Positions 30,400 through 33,030 of a stretch of 33,030 nucleotides of DNA are shown one piece after another; within the stretch, counting starts at the first letter, position 1, and each line of letters starts with the position of its first letter. This stretch comes from Beijerinckiaceae bacterium. Lineage in GTDB: Bacteria > Bacteroidota > Bacteroidia > Chitinophagales > Chitinophagaceae. The translations under genes and the position numbers were made by a program. The stretch spans positions 1 to 33,030 of the forward strand of contig CAJCIQ010000141.1 of NCBI GenBank assembly GCA_903970475.1. Direction: 5' to 3'. The notes beneath the pieces were generated by a model. It did not search any database and was not told the DNA's origin. It was given only the letters and a program-made list of their open reading frames with translations.

Positions 30400-32775
30400 C
30401 TACCGCGTCCACACGCCCAACGCAGACACGGCAACACCAGAACCCGCACTGACGCGCAGGGCGGTGAACCGTATAAACCTGGTCGTCACCGGCTGATCAA
30501 ACTTTACCCACTGCTCCAGCGGATTGGCGACGATATTGGAGAACTCTCCCGTCTTAACCTCCTTCCAGGTCAGGCCGTCGTCACTAACAGCAAAACTGTA
30601 ATCAGTGACCAATCCTTCCTTCCCTTTATCCTGCCGAGGCAGGTAAGAAAAACCAGCAATCGTTTGGGCCTGCCCTAAGTCAATGCTGAGGTGTTGAGGC
30701 AGGGTATCACCCGAGGATAAGGTATTCCAAAGGGTATGGGGATCCCCGTCGATGGCGGCGGCAGCCGTCGCCCCAACCGCATTGCCGGACGAGCCCACTG
30801 CGCCGGCTCCCGCAGCGCCCGCGGAAGCCTCTAACACTTTCCATCCCGTATGCCTTATCCCAAACCGGGCCGTACTTATTTCTCCAGCCAATCCCCCTTC
30901 CGTAAACTGGGCAGCCCTGACCAATCCCCCATTGGGTAAGTCAAAGGAACCGGTGTATAAAGGGGAAGCACTATTCGGCGCCGAGCCATCCAGGGTGAAG
31001 CGGATGAGCCTGCGCTGATCTTCTGTGCTGATGCGGACCGTTCCGTCGAAACTCCGGGTGATCAAAGGAGCAGCAATCCGGTAAGGTTCTTTATACAACC
31101 CGAAATCACTCAGGGCTATGGCCACCGGAGCCCCTAGTATCCTTAAGCGGACTTTGCGGGTAGTGACCGCCTGATCCAGACGCAACAATTTATTGGCCCC
31201 GATACTGGTGCCCCTGACGAGCTCCTGCCAGCTTCCATCTTTAGCCGGTATGTCCACCGCAAAAGAATCTATGCGTTGGCCCAGTTTTATGTTTTCTCTG
31301 AGACGGATCACATCAAAAGTTTTAGGCGTGGTCATGTCAAAAATGATCTCTGCTGTATGGATACTGTCATCGGTAGCCCAGTAGCTGTACCGACTATCAT
31401 CCAACAAGAAATGAGGACCATAATGCACCACGTCCCTTCCCCGGATATTGGTGGTCGTCATATGCGCACCCACCGCCAGATTGGTCTTGAATGTTTCCCT
31501 CAGCAGGTAACCAAACTCTTTTAAAGAGGCAACGTCGTGCTCGTTGAGCAGGCCCCTTTTATCCGGCGCAATCCCCAGATCCAGGTCTGCTCCCCGGCCA
31601 ACGGATGCGTAGTATAAATCCAACAAGGCAGAAGGGCTCTTCACCTGAGCGTCCTGGCCGGCATGGTAAAACCATCCTGGCCTTAAGGGAACATCACATT
31701 CCGCCGGCATCCAATATTTTCCATCCCTGGTGCCTTCCGTACCCAGTTCAGATACTACATATCCATTGGAAGGCACGTGACCGGAATCAGGAGCTATAGG
31801 CGTGTACGTTGCCCAATATGTCTGACCCGCGTGTCCCTGCTCATTGCCCACCCAACGCACGTCTGGGCCGATGTCCCCGAATATACAAGCACCTGGCTGC
31901 ATGGAGCGGGTCAGGGCCCAGGTGGTATCCCAGCCATAATAGGTGCTCCTGTCTATGGTTCTGGCTTCCCTGGCTCCTCCATAATATCCATCTCCCCCAT
32001 TGGCCCCATCGTGCCAGGACATAAACAGGTTTCCATACCGGGAATAAAGCTCCTTTAACTGGGCCCTATACATCTTTACATAAGCTGCCGTTCCATAAAG
32101 CGCACTGTTACGGTCCCAGGGAGAGCAATACAGGCCCAGGCGTATACCCAGTTTCCCGCAAGCCAGTTGATACTCCTTTACCATATCCCCTTTTCCATGC
32201 TTCCACTTACTAAAAGAAATACTATGATTGGTCGTGGCAGTGGGCCAAAGGCATAATCCATCGTGGTGTTTTGCAACCACGACTATCCCTTTAAATCCAC
32301 CGGCTTTGACGGCGCCCACAATTTGGGCAGCATTAAATTCTATTGGGTTGATCAAATTGGGATCCTCATCCCCATATCCCCACTCATGATCCAGGTAGGT
32401 ATTTACCCCAAAATGAATGATGCAATACATCTCCATTTCCTGCCAGCGCAACTGCCTTTCCGTGGGGATGGCCCCATAGGGAATAGGGGAAGGCACATGA
32501 GAAGGCCCCTGGTCCACGGCCAGGGGCAATGTGTGGTGAACGCTATGATTTACAGCATGATGCACACCATGACTTGAAGTGCCGCCAGAAGCATGCCCCG
32601 CCCGATGATGCACCACATGGTGCGCCGGATGGGCCCCTGAATGGTGCACCGGATGGTGGGGTTTTTGCTTTGCAGCACCAGGGGTCTGTGACCGCCCGTC
32701 CACACTACATAATAATGCCAAAATAAACAGAGAGCCACCCTGGACAATCGATTTTATCATATGGAAAAGGTTCAT
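30400..32775 (-). CDS. Secreted GH29 alpha-L-fucosidase with His-rich linker and discoidin domains
   Basis: About 791 aa from the ATG at 32775 (an ATG at 32760 is equally possible; the frame is open to 32883). A signal peptide (hydrophobic SLFILALLC) is followed by a His-rich linker (16 His in residues 40-81). The GH29 catalytic domain spans roughly 95-430, with IIHFGVNTYLDHEWGYGDE, VVVAKHHDGLCLWPT, the likely nucleophile Asp in SWHDGANGGDGYYGG (~256), and MPAECDVPLRPGWFYHAG. A discoidin-like segment, a chitobiase/HEX-C-like module (RFTLDGSAPNSASPLYTGS) and a C-terminal F5/8-type domain (AIDGDPHTLWNTL onward) follow. It removes terminal alpha-L-fucose from glycans in the periplasm or outside. 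Confidence 0.93.
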   Translation of the reverse strand: MNLFHMIKSIVQGGSLFILALLCSVDGRSQTPGAAKQKPHHPVHHSGAHPAHHVVHHRAGHASGGTSSHGVHHAVNHSVHHTLPLAVDQGPSHVPSPIPYGAIPTERQLRWQEMEMYCIIHFGVNTYLDHEWGYGDEDPNLINPIEFNAAQIVGAVKAGGFKGIVVVAKHHDGLCLWPTATTNHSISFSKWKHGKGDMVKEYQLACGKLGIRLGLYCSPWDRNSALYGTAAYVKMYRAQLKELYSRYGNLFMSWHDGANGGDGYYGGAREARTIDRSTYYGWDTTWALTRSMQPGACIFGDIGPDVRWVGNEQGHAGQTYWATYTPIAPDSGHVPSNGYVVSELGTEGTRDGKYWMPAECDVPLRPGWFYHAGQDAQVKSPSALLDLYYASVGRGADLDLGIAPDKRGLLNEHDVASLKEFGYLLRETFKTNLAVGAHMTTTNIRGRDVVHYGPHFLLDDSRYSYWATDDSIHTAEIIFDMTTPKTFDVIRLRENIKLGQRIDSFAVDIPAKDGSWQELVRGTSIGANKLLRLDQAVTTRKVRLRILGAPVAIALSDFGLYKEPYRIAAPLITRSFDGTVRISTEDQRRLIRFTLDGSAPNSASPLYTGSFDLPNGGLVRAAQFTEGGLAGEISTARFGIRHTGWKVLEASAGAAGAGAVGSSGNAVGATAAAAIDGDPHTLWNTLSSGDTLPQHLSIDLGQAQTIAGFSYLPRQDKGKEGLVTDYSFAVSDDGLTWKEVKTGEFSNIVANPLEQWVKFDQPVTTRFIRFTALRVSAGSGVAVSALGVWTR
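32533..32658 (-). repeat. Region encoding the histidine-rich linker, with a 24-bp tandem duplication
   Basis: This segment encodes 42 residues of which 16 are His, mostly as HH pairs. On the + strand, 32617-32632 and 32641-32656 are the same 16-mer with one mismatch (ATGGTGCRCCGGATGG) at 24-bp spacing, coding for HPAHH and HPVHH units. The region therefore looks like it grew by in-frame duplication. Confidence 0.75.
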
Positions 32776-32804
32776 TAGGAGGGGGCAATTTAAGGAGGCA
32801 TTTT

Positions 32805-32833
32805 TTGTTTTTTGAATTATTCCATTAATATTG
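32805..32833 (+). promoter_or_regulatory. Probable topA promoter
   Basis: TTG (32805-32807) is followed after 18 bp by TAATATTG (32826-32833), one mismatch from TAnnTTTG. It leaves a leader of ~70 nt before the topA ATG. The rest of the 134-bp divergent region shows no convincing promoter for the fucosidase. Confidence 0.4.
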
Positions 32834-32909
32834 CCGCGGCGACCGGGGGAAAATGACCACATTGCTTTTTCCGTATATCCCAAGTCTAGCCACTAACAAT
32901 CAAAGAATT

Positions 32910-33030
32910 ATGGCAAAAAACCTATTGATAGTAGAATCCCCGGCCAAAGCCAAGACGATCGAAAAGATCCTGGGAAGCGATTTCGAGGTAAAAAGCTGTT
33001 ATGGGCATATCCGGGATCTGGAAAAGGATG
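32910..33030 (+). CDS. topA: DNA topoisomerase I, N-terminal fragment (partial)
   Basis: The first 40 codons of a gene cut by the right edge. [20 protein letters not shown] and the following CYGHIRDL are the signature start of the Toprim domain of type IA topoisomerase I; the Glu in VESPAKA is the conserved catalytic metal-site residue. The enzyme relaxes negative supercoils. It is divergent from the fucosidase and is a housekeeping gene marking the end of the accessory region. Confidence 0.95.
   Translation, partial: MAKNLLIVESPAKAKTIEKILGSDFEVKSCYGHIRDLEKD

Noticed and set aside
1..33030. CRISPR arrays, tRNA/rRNA genes, insertion sequences and prophage genes
   Set aside because: No regularly spaced repeat array, cloverleaf-like sequence, transposase, integrase or phage structural gene was found on either strand by reading.

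Overview
The window comes from a Bacteroidota chromosome, most likely family Chitinophagaceae. The evidence is UpxY-type antitermination, several copies of the Bacteroidota -7 promoter box (TAnnTTTG), A/T-rich start regions without consistent Shine-Dalgarno sites, and typical families of that group: a CarboxypepD_reg-like protein, a DUF2520 protein, a DUF4965-type glutaminase, a GH29 fucosidase and a KdsC-UbiA pair. The genus is not determined. There are no rRNA or tRNA genes, no CRISPR array and no recognisable insertion sequence.

Left flank (1-3969): housekeeping and envelope genes. The N-terminus of a UbiA-family prenyltransferase runs off the left edge behind a KdsC-like HAD phosphatase. 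Then come a membrane-anchored SRPBCC/GyrI-like protein, a DUF2520 dehydrogenase-like protein whose 3' end overlaps it convergently, and an exported CarboxypepD_reg-like protein.

Centre (4031-25196): a large exopolysaccharide/capsule locus, almost all on the + strand. In order it holds a GT-B glycosyltransferase, UpxY antiterminator, GDP-mannose 4,6-dehydratase, Wza-like outer-membrane lipoprotein, Wzc-like tyrosine kinase, Wzx flippase, Wzy-like polymerase, GT2, GT4, hexapeptide acetyltransferase, UDP-glucuronate 4-epimerase-like enzyme, GT2, GT4, secreted beta-helix protein, GT26, Gfo/Idh/MocA oxidoreductase, an uncharacterised TIM-barrel-like protein, a GmhA-like isomerase on the opposite strand, and a WcaJ-type initiating phosphoglycosyltransferase. 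Together they give a plausible Wzx/Wzy pathway: the WcaJ-type enzyme primes undecaprenyl phosphate, the GTs build the repeat, Wzx flips it, Wzy polymerises it, and Wza/Wzc control length and export. The non-coding parts near the front are structured. A hairpin precedes upxY, a predicted three-way-junction RNA lies between upxY and gmd, and an exact -7 box upstream of wza sits inside a 9-bp inverted repeat with a second dyad over the start region.

Right flank (25254-33030): a soluble histidine kinase and LuxR-type regulator on the minus strand with a good promoter, then a 434-bp non-coding gap, an SDR oxidoreductase, a secreted glutaminase-family protein, a small TonB_C-domain protein, a secreted GH29 alpha-L-fucosidase with an unusual histidine-rich N-terminal linker, and the first 40 codons of topA.

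Most worth following up are the structured leader between upxY and gmd, the inverted repeat around the wza promoter, the Gfo/Idh plus TIM-barrel pair, the His-rich fucosidase linker, and several -7 boxes lying so close to ATG that the transcripts may be leaderless. No wholly new defence or mobile system is evident.
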